64,000 bases of DNA from an uncultured Chlamydia sp. (lineage in GTDB: Bacteria; Chlamydiota; Chlamydiia; Chlamydiales; Simkaniaceae): positions 372,001-436,000 of the forward strand of contig CAMGYI010000002.1 in the NCBI GenBank assembly GCA_946127115.1, read 5' to 3'. Within the stretch, counting starts at the first letter, position 1. The number at the start of each line of letters is the position of its first letter. The notes below the pieces were generated by a model. That model had not been told where the DNA came from and did no database searches. It saw nothing but the letters and a program-made list of their open reading frames with translations. Below, piece by piece: positions 17,114 to 25,828 of the stretch. Both the position numbers and the translations under genes were made by a program.

Positions 17114-18316
17114 ATGCAATTAAAAGATTTACTTCAGCCACAGATTCTCGTACTAGCCATTCTAAGTTCCTTTTCAACAGTAGAAGGTTTAACGACTGTA
17201 AATAACGCAACAGAACTTAATACTGCGATCATCGCTGCTAATGCAGGAAGTGAAACCCTTATACAGTTTGGCTCTGGCTTTACCTATTCTCAAGTCTTTC
17301 AACCATTGAATGCAAGTAATGTTCTAAATCCTGTTAACCAAACTTTTACCATTGACGGTCAAGGGAACACTCTTACCCGGACAGGAAGTACTTTCCCTGG
17401 TTTTTTTGCAAGACAAGGCACCGGAACGATCACCATCAAAGATCTCACTATTGTTGGGGGACAAATGCAAGGAGGGACTGGTGGGGATAAAGGCGCTGGA
17501 GGAGGCCTAGGTGCTGGAGGAGGGATTTTTCTAAATACCGGAGCCTCAGTAATATTAGAAAATGTAGGGTTTCAGAATTGCACGGCCACAGGAGGAAATG
17601 GTTTTGCAACTGGTGCTAATGGTGCTGGTGGGGGAGGAGGATTTGGTGGCAACGGTGGTAGTGGTGGTAGCTCTGGACTTGGCGGCGGTGGCGGTGGCGG
17701 ATTTTCTGGAGGAGGGGGAGGAGCGGGCTGGATAGGGGGAGGAGGGGCTTCTTTACTCCCCAATGCTGCGGGAGGTACTTCCACCGGAAATGGGGGTTCT
17801 GGTGGGGGAGGTTCTGGCTTTAATGGTGGGAATGGAGATTTTTATGGAGGAGGAGGAGGAGCAGGGGATAATTCCAATGGTTCCAATGCTCCAGTAAATC
17901 CTAATAGAGGCGGTGGGAATGGTGGTGCTGGTAGTGCTGGTGGCAGCTCTGTCTCGGATGGAGCCGGAGGAGGAAGTGGCGCTGTTGCAAATACAAATGG
18001 TAATCCAGGTGGAACAGGACCCGGTGGAGCAGGAGGAAGCGGCGTTGGCGGCGGCGGCGGCGGCGGCCTAGGAGGATTTGAATCTCCCGCTGTTGCTGGT
18101 GGTAATGGCGGCAGTGGATTTGGCGGCGGTGCTGGCGGCGTAGGACACAATGTTTCCCCTGCTAGTGGTGCTGGAGGTACCGGAGGATTTGGTGGTGGCG
18201 GCGGCGGTGGCGGCGGAAACGGTAGTCAGCGAGGTGGAACAGGAGGTACTGGGGGTGCCGGGGGATTTGGTGGCGGCAGCGGAAATAATAACTCTGGAGG
18301 AGGAGGAGGAGCACTA

Positions 18317-18322
18317 GGGGGG
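18317..18322 (+). repeat. Homopolymeric G tract at the frame switch
   Basis: Six G residues mark exactly the point where the upstream frame (codons to 18322) and downstream frame (codons from 18322) part. Seven Gs would join them. Poly-G tracts switching pmp genes on and off are established in Chlamydia pneumoniae. Confidence 0.8.
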
Positions 18323-18546
18323 CAATTTTTGTTCAAAATGGTGCCAATTTAACCGTTAGAACTTCTATTTCTCTTTCTGGAAGCGCAACAACAGCGGGAA
18401 CCGGCGCTAATAATGGGCAAGCTCTTGGTACAGATCTTTTTATGATGTCAGGAGCTACCACGACTTTCGACCTCTCTTCTGATGTATCTATTGGCAGTAA
18501 CATTGAAAGTGATCAAGGGGCAGGAGGAGGCTCTGGTGGGGGTCTT

Positions 18547-19338
18547 GTAAAAACAGGGGCTGCTAAACTAACGCTTTCAGGAACCAATACCTATACGGGG
18601 GGGACAACCTTCTCCGGAGGCAATTTGAGTGTTGCTGCAGACAACCACTTAGGAGCTTCTTCAGGTGCTCTGACGTTTAATGGGGGCACCCTTCTCTCAA
18701 CAACAGGCTTTACTTCTGCAAGAGCTGCTACACTGTCGGGAGCAGGAACACTCGAGGTTACAGGTACTCCCCTCACCATGTCAGGAGTTTTTAGTGGCAC
18801 CGGACCTTTAATAAAAAGCGGCGTTGGCACACTTGTCTTAAGTGGAGCAAATACCTACACCGGAGGCACAACTCTCTCTGGAGGTAGTTTGAGTGTTGCT
18901 GCAGACAGCAACCTGGGAAATGCTTCGGGAACTCTCACTTTTAATGGCGGTACGCTTCTCTCAACAACAGGATTTTCCTCTTCAAGAGCTACTACATTAT
19001 CGGGAGCGGGAACGGTTGAAGTCACAGGCACTCCCTTTACCATATCAGGAGTTCTCAGTGGAACCGGACCTTTAACAAAAAACGGCGTGGGCACACTCAT
19101 CTTAAGTGGGGCAAATACCTACACCGGAGGCACAACTCTCTCAGGAGGTAGTTTGAGTGTTGCTGCAGACAACAACCTGGGAAATGTTTCAGGAACCCTC
19201 ACTTTTAATGGCGGGACTCTTCTTTCAACAGCAGGCTTTTCCTCTTCAAGGGCTGCTACACTGTCGGGAGCAGGAACACTCGAGGTTACAGGTACTCCCC
19301 TTACCATGTCAGGAATTTTTAGCAGCACCGGATCTTTA
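18547..19338 (+). repeat. Three tandem 264-bp coding repeats
   Basis: Anchor words recur exactly 264 bases apart (for example GTTGCTGCAGAC at 18631, 18895 and 19159). Each unit encodes 88 residues with the PATR motif LSGxNTYTGGTT. They are in frame, so recombination would change passenger length without breaking the frame. Confidence 0.9.
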
Positions 19339-19374
19339 ATAAAAAGCGGCGTTGGCACACTCATTTTAAGTGGG

Positions 19375-19950
19375 GCAAATACCTACAGTGGAGGCACAAC
19401 AGTTAATAGCGGTGTTCTCCAAGGAACAACGACAAGCCTTCAAGGAATTATTACTAATAACGCTTCGGTCATCTTTAATCAGACAATAGCAGGAACGTAT
19501 TCAGGGGTTATGTCAGGGTCAGGCTCTTTGACTAAACAAAATACAGGAACCATAATTCTAAATGGAGCAAATACCTACAGCGGAGGCACAATCGTTAGCG
19601 CAGGTAATCTCCAAGGAACAACGACAAGTCTTCAAGGACTAATCACCAACAACGCTTCAGTTATCTTTGATCAAGCAACGACCGGAACATATTCAGGAGT
19701 GATGTCAGGGTCAGGTTCTTTGACTAAACAAAATACAGGAACCACAATTCTAAGTGGAGCAAATACCTACAGCGGAGGCACAACGGTTAGTAGCGGCATT
19801 CTCCAAGGAACAACAACAAGTCTTCAAGGACCAATCACCAACAACGCTTCAGTTAGCTTTGATCAGGCAACGACCGGAACATATTCAGGAGCGATGTCTG
19901 GAAGCGGAACCCTAACAAAAACCGGCTTAGGAAAGGTGACTCTAAGTGGC
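19375..19950 (+). repeat. Three tandem 192-bp coding repeats
   Basis: GCAAATACCTACAG recurs at 19375, 19567 and 19759, and GGAAC(A/G)TATTCAGG at 19492, 19684 and 19876, both at 192-base spacing. The 64-residue unit differs from the preceding 88-residue unit but shares the GANTYSGGT core. Confidence 0.9.
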
Positions 19951-21732
19951 GCTAATACATTTGCAGGAACGACAAGTATTCAGCAAGGTATCCTTGATGT
20001 AAATGGATCTTTAAGCAGCCCTGTCATGATTTCTCCCTCAGCAACTTTACAAGGAACAGGAAATGTTGGTACTGTGCAAAATAATGGAATAGTCGTTCCT
20101 GGAGCCTCTATCGGCACCCTTACGATTACTGGAGATTATACCCAAGCTCCAACAGCTTCTTTAATCATAGAAATCGATGATGCCCCCGCTATCTCAGACC
20201 TTCTTTTGGTCACGGGAACAGCCAACTTAGATGGCATCATGTGTTTAGATCCTCTGCCAGGTATTTACGAAGCAGGAACTGTTTATACCTTTCTGCAGGC
20301 TGGTGCTATCAATGGCACATTCAGCCAACTCATAGAAATGCATCCTTTAGATTTTGTATTAAATTATTTTCCAAATTCTGTGCAGATTTACATTCCTTTC
20401 AGCACGACCGTTATTCCAACACCCATTAGTGCATTAAAAGGAAATGCAAAAAAAATTGCTAACTATCTATTTTCTTGCCCAGTCCGTTATTCGAACGATC
20501 TCATTTCTATTCTAAGACCCCTTATAAAAGTTTCTCCAACAGATTTCCCCGCAGCACTCCTTCAGATAGGACCTCAACAATTTGGAAGCCTTACTCTTTC
20601 TAGTTTGCAGACTAATACGCGCGTGGGACAGTCAATGAACCGAACAAGCGACGTTTATGAAACCTATTACCTGACTCCTTGTTATCAATCTTTCAAAGAT
20701 CCAGCGTCTGGCTCTGATCAGTCGATATGGTTTAACCCCATTGGTTATTACTACAAACAAAACGAGATGCAAGAACAAGTCTCTTTTAATAGTAAAACCT
20801 ATGGATTTACAACAGGATTTAGCACTCGACTCTTCAATCACCTCGTCTTAAGTGCCGGAACAGGATATACCCATTCAAGTCTTGATTGGTATAAAAATAA
20901 TGGTAATGCTCATATCCAGTCTGTTTATCTTAGCCCTTCTGTTGGGTATGTTGGAGAATACGGGTACGCAGGGCTCGTTCTTTTAGGATCTCGCAGCTTT
21001 TATGAAGTGAACAGAAAGATTCACTTTTCAAATTTCAAAGACAAAGCACACAATCATCATAAAAGCTATGATCTCCTTGCTGGATGGAGAGGAAGTCTAA
21101 GACTAAAATTTCCAGAAAATTTCCAAAAGAATTTCTTTCTTCTTCCTACTGTTAATCTTGATTATTTGAATATTTTTGAGAGCGGATACCAAGAGTCGGG
21201 AGCAGGAGCTATCAATCTATCTGTTAAAAACGTTCATTCGGCTTTTCTTCGTCCGGAAGTAAAATTTAAACTTTTGAAAGAATTTAATACGCATTCAGTA
21301 TGCTCCTCCCCAAGCATCTATGTAGGTTGGCTAAGAAATATACCTTTAACAAACGGTATCTATACCTCTAGATTTTACAAGCAAGAAGCTTGTACGAAGA
21401 ATTTTACTGTGCAAAGCTACCATAGCTCAACAGATCAATTGATTTTGGGGGCTGAAATATTAGTCGCATATAAAGACAATTGCTCTTTAAAGCTAGGATA
21501 TGAAGCCAACATAGGAAACCATTACAACGTGCAAGAAGGAAACCTTAACTTTAACTGGGTGTTTTAATCTCTTCGGGCTCGTTATTCCAAAATGGGATCT
21601 ATTTTTTTGAAAGAGACGAAGTGAACTGGCTGGTATTTTATGTAAGAAATAGGTTGCATGCTATTAACAATAAATAGGCAATAACAGAAACCACCACGAA
21701 ATTCAAGACTAAATTTGCTAGTCCTAAGTAAA

Positions 21733-22143
21733 CTAAATCGACTCGTCAGGAGAAGGAAGTGGTTTAAAAACCCACTTGCGGGAGAGAATATACGAGACTC
21801 CAGCATAAACAATTCCTGCAAAAATCTGGCTAATATAGGGGTTTGTGTGAGCATAGAGAAGTGCTTTTAACACGATTAGGTTAAAAAGATAGGCACATGC
21901 AAATGCCAATGTAAATCTTATTAATTCAGAACTCCTTTTGGACGTTTTTATGCAAAAGATAAAATATTTTCCCAAAAAGAAAGAAAGAAAAAAGCAAACG
22001 ATATAACAAATTGCGTTACTTAAGTAAGGTTCAAGGCCGAAAAACATCAAAGTGAACATGATTGCAAAGCCAATCAAAGTATTAAAGGCTCCAACAAGAG
22101 AAAATTTATAAATTAGCTTAAATTCTTTTTTGATTTTGCTCAT
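21733..22143 (-). CDS. GtrA-family membrane protein
   Basis: A 136-residue protein with four membrane segments in the GtrA/DPMS arrangement (FSLVGAFNTLIGF near the start, NRK-like SYILSRKWVF near the end). GtrA proteins are thought to flip undecaprenyl-linked sugars or to assist glycosyltransferases in modifying surface polysaccharides. The frame is open to a GTG at 22167; neither start has a good Shine-Dalgarno, and I chose the ATG for length. A glycosyltransferase-like gene lies next upstream, which fits a sugar-transfer role. Confidence 0.85.
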   Translation of the reverse strand: MSKIKKEFKLIYKFSLVGAFNTLIGFAIMFTLMFFGLEPYLSNAICYIVCFFLSFFLGKYFIFCIKTSKRSSELIRFTLAFACAYLFNLIVLKALLYAHTNPYISQIFAGIVYAGVSYILSRKWVFKPLPSPDESI

Positions 22144-22234
22144 ATTAATCGTATTAACCCATCTCACTTTTATATTTCTACATAAATTCGTTTTTTTGTA
22201 TCAAGCAAGAACCTATCCTGCAATACAAATCCTA

Positions 22235-22897
22235 CTATTTTGCAGTTAGAATTTGATGTTTTTTTTCTGCAATGAAAACAGCTTCGTCCCAGAAGGGGAT
22301 CACTTCGTGATTGAGAGTCTTTTTGAGGGTGCGGGAAGCTTGAAAGTGAATGATGATAGCTTCTTGGAGAGTCTTTTCATCTTCGATTTTGTTATAGACT
22401 TGGTAGTAACGACTGTCAAGCGGATAGATTTTTGCAGTGGATCGAAGAAGGACATTTTTTAGAGAGACTTGATCCCACAGGTGAGGATCTTGTTTAAAAA
22501 GGGTTTCTGTTTCAAGGTCCCACTCTTGAAGAACTTGTAAAGCCTCAGGTGTGTTGTTAACAAAGACGGTTCCGGAGATCATTTTCGATTGATGGTCATT
22601 AGGGAGCTCGTCGATGATGCGGAGAGCGATGTCGGCATCTAACGTTTCGAAAAGGGTAGGTTTTTGGACGATGAGAGCATCGGCATCAAGCCAGAGAATC
22701 GGCCGTTTGAGATCCATGAGCTTTTTCAGGATATACTTGGGTTTGAAACAGCAGTTTTTCTCCCACGTTCCAAAGTTGGGGATGGGATCAATAGAATAAA
22801 GGAGCTTAAATTTTTTGCAGGAGGCCACGAGACCTTCTACTTCTTTTTCATACCCAGTATTGGGGGTATAAAAGCAAACAATGGTAGGAAAACTCAA
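22235..22897 (-). CDS. Putative nucleotide-diphospho-sugar glycosyltransferase
   Basis: A 220-residue GT-A-like protein. WLDADALIVQKP (about 68-79) carries the DxD metal/nucleotide-sugar motif, and FKPKYILKKLMD precedes it as in small GT8/GT77-like transferases. No signal peptide, so cytoplasmic. The start is a TTG that overlaps the purB stop (TTGA), giving coupling to purB; no ATG exists near the start. The acceptor is unknown; the neighbouring GtrA protein hints at surface glycan modification. Confidence 0.75.
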   Translation of the reverse strand: MSFPTIVCFYTPNTGYEKEVEGLVASCKKFKLLYSIDPIPNFGTWEKNCCFKPKYILKKLMDLKRPILWLDADALIVQKPTLFETLDADIALRIIDELPNDHQSKMISGTVFVNNTPEALQVLQEWDLETETLFKQDPHLWDQVSLKNVLLRSTAKIYPLDSRYYQVYNKIEDEKTLQEAIIIHFQASRTLKKTLNHEVIPFWDEAVFIAEKKHQILTAK

Positions 22898-24318
22898 AAC
22901 TCTACACTCGGAATTAGGGCATCACCATCGAGATGTTTTTCTAAGATGGGTTCTACTTCGAGCTTTAAAAATTCCAAAACTTGTTCACGCGAGCGACCAG
23001 TGAGATTCTTTAATTGGAGAAGTTCTTCCATTTCTTTTTCAGAAAGGTTTACAGCCTTTAAAAGAGAGGGAAGAAGTGCTGGGACCTTGCCGGTTTTCTT
23101 TTTCTTTTGGGCTGCTTCAAAAGTTTGTTTACGAAGGATTTCATGGGCCTTTTGTCGGTCACTCCCTTTTAATACAGCCGCTGCTAAAATGGTTTCGATG
23201 GAGATGTAAGGAAGATGTTCATTTAGATGGGCTTCCATGACTTTTGGAAAGGTTTTTAACCCAGAAATAATAGTATAAAGCAGGTTGAGCACGCTGTCGG
23301 TAGCAAGGAAGGCTTCGGGAATTGTCAGTCTTCGATTGGATGAATCGTCGAGAGAGCGTTCAAGCCATTGATGAGCGGCATTATCGGCGCTATTGTGCGA
23401 CATGTTCATAATGAAGCGGGAAAGACCGCACACCCGTTCAGAATAGATAGGATTTCGTTTATAGGGCATGGCTGTTGAGCCTACCTGAGTTTCTTTAAAG
23501 GGTTCTTCGACTTCACCTAAATGGGAAAGAAGGCGGATGTCTGTTGCGCATTTGTGAGCGCTTGCACCAATGCTCGCTAAGAGTGAAAGAATCCGCTGCT
23601 CTTGTTTGCGAGGGAAGGTTTGACTACAGATGAGAAAAGAGCGGTTAAAACCCATCTTTTGTGTGATCATATCATCAAGCTTTATGACTTTCTTGTGGTT
23701 TCCTTCAAAAAGAGTAAGAAAGGATCCTTGGCTTCCAATAGCACCTTTACAACCAAGAAAGGGGAAGTCTTCCATTATGACAAGAAGATCTTTAAAGTCT
23801 GTAAGGAAGTCTTGAAGCCATAGGCTACTGCGTTTTCCAAACATGGTTGCTTGAGCGGGTTGGAAGTGGGTATAGCCAAGACATGGGATATTTGATTGAT
23901 CAAGGGAAAGATGGTTGAGTTTCTCGATGAGGAGGATGAGTTTTCCCTTAAGGAGCTTCATCCCCGTTTTTAGAACAATAAGATCTCCATTATCCATGAC
24001 ATAAGAGCTGGTTGCTCCCATGTGTATGATACCACGTGCTAGAGGACAAGCATCGCCATAGGCATGTATATGGGCCATGACTTCGTGGCAAGTCTCTTTC
24101 TCATATTCACGTACCTTTTCAAAGTCAATTTGGTCTATAGCAGTATTCATCTCTTTGATTTGATCATTGGTGATCGAAAGGCCCAATTCTTTTTGAGCTT
24201 CTGCTAAAGCAACCCAGAGCTTTCTCCACGTTCGATATTTAAAAATAGAAGAAAACGTCTCCTTCATTTCCGAGGAGGCATAACGAGTAGTGAGTGGTGA
24301 CTCGTAAAAGAGGGTCAT
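22894..24318 (-). CDS. purB: Adenylosuccinate lyase
   Basis: Fumarase-superfamily lyase that releases fumarate from adenylosuccinate (to AMP) and from SAICAR. The 474 residues have the signature GSTAMPYKRNP (about 282-292), the His block MGATSSYVMDN and GYTHFQPAQATMFGKR. Its start overlaps the upstream pGP6-D-like gene (ATGA) and its stop overlaps the glycosyltransferase start, so it belongs to the thrS operon. No other purine gene is nearby; in a parasite it would most likely work with PurA to turn salvaged IMP into AMP. Confidence 0.95.
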   Translation of the reverse strand: MTLFYESPLTTRYASSEMKETFSSIFKYRTWRKLWVALAEAQKELGLSITNDQIKEMNTAIDQIDFEKVREYEKETCHEVMAHIHAYGDACPLARGIIHMGATSSYVMDNGDLIVLKTGMKLLKGKLILLIEKLNHLSLDQSNIPCLGYTHFQPAQATMFGKRSSLWLQDFLTDFKDLLVIMEDFPFLGCKGAIGSQGSFLTLFEGNHKKVIKLDDMITQKMGFNRSFLICSQTFPRKQEQRILSLLASIGASAHKCATDIRLLSHLGEVEEPFKETQVGSTAMPYKRNPIYSERVCGLSRFIMNMSHNSADNAAHQWLERSLDDSSNRRLTIPEAFLATDSVLNLLYTIISGLKTFPKVMEAHLNEHLPYISIETILAAAVLKGSDRQKAHEILRKQTFEAAQKKKKTGKVPALLPSLLKAVNLSEKEMEELLQLKNLTGRSREQVLEFLKLEVEPILEKHLDGDALIPSVEF

Positions 24319-25052
24319 CTTGATAGCAGCCCGGTCAACTCAACAATGAGGTGACTAATCTCCACCTTTTCATCATTTGTTGGAATAAATCGTTTGTCTT
24401 TGATCCCTTTAACAGAGCGCCTTAGGTTTTCTAGAACACCTTTTGTTTTGTTAGGACTTCTTTTGTCCTTTTCTGCCAAAGGATAAGAACTTCTAAGCTT
24501 TTCTAAAAGCTGGGTTTTGGATTCACCTTGATATCCCTCCACGAAGGCTTCTTTCTTTTCGTGAGGAATAAAGCGACTAGAAAGACTATAAATTGCCTGC
24601 CTAGGCATTTCATCCACAATACATTGCAACTTCTTAGAGAGGGAGCTGTAAAGCTCGTAGTATTGCATAAAATTGTAAGGTGTTTGACGATTGCCATAAG
24701 TTTTGAGAAGCCAGTGGCTAAAGGCCCCATCCCGATATTTCTTCAAAAGAATCTGCGCTTTTTTTACCCGCTCACCATGCAAAACAACTGCTTGGTTACT
24801 GATTGTTTTGACTTCTGAAGTAAGCACTGTAAGAAAGTGTAGGTCAGCTGTTATATCGGTATTGTCTGTCTGATATTTTTCGAGTAGATGTTGAAGGGAG
24901 TTCCTTTCTGTTTCGCCAATGGGAGTGACTTGAAATATCCCACCAAACTTTGCGGGAACATTTTCAGTGGTTCTCTTAGCAAGTTTATTCATTTTTTCTT
25001 TTTTAGGATGATTGAGAAACCGTCCCATTAAGAGAGAGTTGAATTTAGACAT
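24315..25052 (-). CDS. Chlamydial plasmid pGP6-D-like protein (chromosomal copy)
   Basis: A 245-residue protein that by context and character matches the chromosomal homologue of the chlamydial plasmid protein pGP6-D, which in Chlamydia follows thrS and a parA-like gene. It has no signal peptide; a charged helical middle (GERVKKAQILLKKYRDG) and NFMQYYELYSSLSKKLQ are visible. ATG 25052 has GGAG five bases upstream and overlaps parA by 25 bases; another ATG at 25028 abuts the parA stop but has no Shine-Dalgarno. Function unknown; linked to plasmid maintenance or gene regulation in Chlamydia. Confidence 0.8.
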   Translation of the reverse strand: MSKFNSLLMGRFLNHPKKEKMNKLAKRTTENVPAKFGGIFQVTPIGETERNSLQHLLEKYQTDNTDITADLHFLTVLTSEVKTISNQAVVLHGERVKKAQILLKKYRDGAFSHWLLKTYGNRQTPYNFMQYYELYSSLSKKLQCIVDEMPRQAIYSLSSRFIPHEKKEAFVEGYQGESKTQLLEKLRSSYPLAEKDKRSPNKTKGVLENLRRSVKGIKDKRFIPTNDEKVEISHLIVELTGLLSR

Positions 25053-25828
25053 TGCTGCTCCATGTTTTCATAAGTGGTTACTTTGTTTAATAACTCTTGC
25101 GTGAGCTCCTGGTAATCTTCTGCTGCACGACTTTTTGGGCAGGTCTCAAAAACCGGTTTCCCATGAATTGAGGCCTCAGAAACAGCGATATCTCTTCGAA
25201 TTTTTGTCTGCAACACTTTTTCTGGAAATGTGTCTTCGACAACATCTAAAAAGTCTTCGTTATTTTTCCCTCGCGTGTTCCAAAAAGATAGAGCAACTCC
25301 TAAGAGTTCGAAAGGATGGCGTTCGGAAATATAATGCATGAAGAATGAAAGGCGTTGCAACCCTTTGATACTATAAAATTCTGGGGTCGCACAAACAAGG
25401 GCAAAGTCGCAAGCAATCAGAGAAGACTCTGTGAGCCAGCAAAGAGAGGGAGGTGTGTCAATCAGTGCAATATCATACTTAAGAGGCGCTAAAATTTTCT
25501 TCAGTTTCTCATGGGAGTAGCGATCTGAAGAAAGCACTCCTGTCGCTTCCACTCTTTCAAGCCAGGTATCTGCAGGAATTAAATCTACCTGAGAGTGATC
25601 TGTGTGGACAATGACTTCTTGGATCGATTTGGTCTCTTGAAGAACCGCTGCTAAACTGTCATGATTGTCAGGATCAAGCCCAAGCCCTGCTGTGAGGTTT
25701 GCTTGCGCATCAAAATCGATCATGAGGACCCGTTTATTATGAAAACGGGCAATAGCTGCTCCCAAGTTGAGAGAGATAGATGTTTTTGCGGTTCCTCCTT
25801 TGAAACTGCAAACAGAAATAGTTTTCAT
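25028..25828 (-). CDS. parA: ParA-family partition ATPase
   Basis: A 266-residue Walker-type ATPase of the ParA/Soj group. The deviant Walker A KGGTAKTSISLNLG (residues 10-23), Walker A' (MIDFDAQANLTAGLG) and Walker B (DIALIDTPPSL) are intact. There is no N-terminal helix-turn-helix and no adjacent ParB. The ATG overlaps the thrS stop (TAATG). Together with the pGP6-D-like gene it forms the plasmid-derived pair seen next to thrS in Chlamydia. Confidence 0.93.
   Translation of the reverse strand: MKTISVCSFKGGTAKTSISLNLGAAIARFHNKRVLMIDFDAQANLTAGLGLDPDNHDSLAAVLQETKSIQEVIVHTDHSQVDLIPADTWLERVEATGVLSSDRYSHEKLKKILAPLKYDIALIDTPPSLCWLTESSLIACDFALVCATPEFYSIKGLQRLSFFMHYISERHPFELLGVALSFWNTRGKNNEDFLDVVEDTFPEKVLQTKIRRDIAVSEASIHGKPVFETCPKSRAAEDYQELTQELLNKVTTYENMEQQCLNSTLS

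Larger units (their letters stand above)
17114..21567 (+). pseudogene. Large glycine-rich autotransporter, frame-split at a G6 tract (possibly phase-variable)
   Basis: Read with one extra G in the tract at 18317-18322, this is one protein of about 1,484 residues; as given, it stops after 412. Order: signal peptide (to about residue 25), a short beta-helix start (NATELNTAIIAANAG, GTITIKDLTIVGG), a PGRS-like Gly-rich region (about 120-400), then GGAIFVQNGANLTV in the shifted frame, PATR-type repeats (KSGVGTLVLSGANTYTGGTT) and a C-terminal autotransporter barrel of about 280 residues ending in phenylalanine (NFNWVF). The type V pathway would place the passenger on the cell surface. It lies beside obgE; I recall pmp genes near this locus in C. 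trachomatis. Both halves are otherwise intact, which suggests either slipped-strand phase variation or a sequencing error rather than decay. Confidence 0.85.

Noticed and set aside
17572-18150. Proline-rich minus-strand frames
   Set aside because: They are the antisense reading of GGN-rich codons in the autotransporter; long open frames are expected there.
18547-19950. CRISPR array
   Set aside because: The repeats are long, in-frame coding units (264 and 192 bp) of PATR motifs, without short direct repeats and unique spacers.
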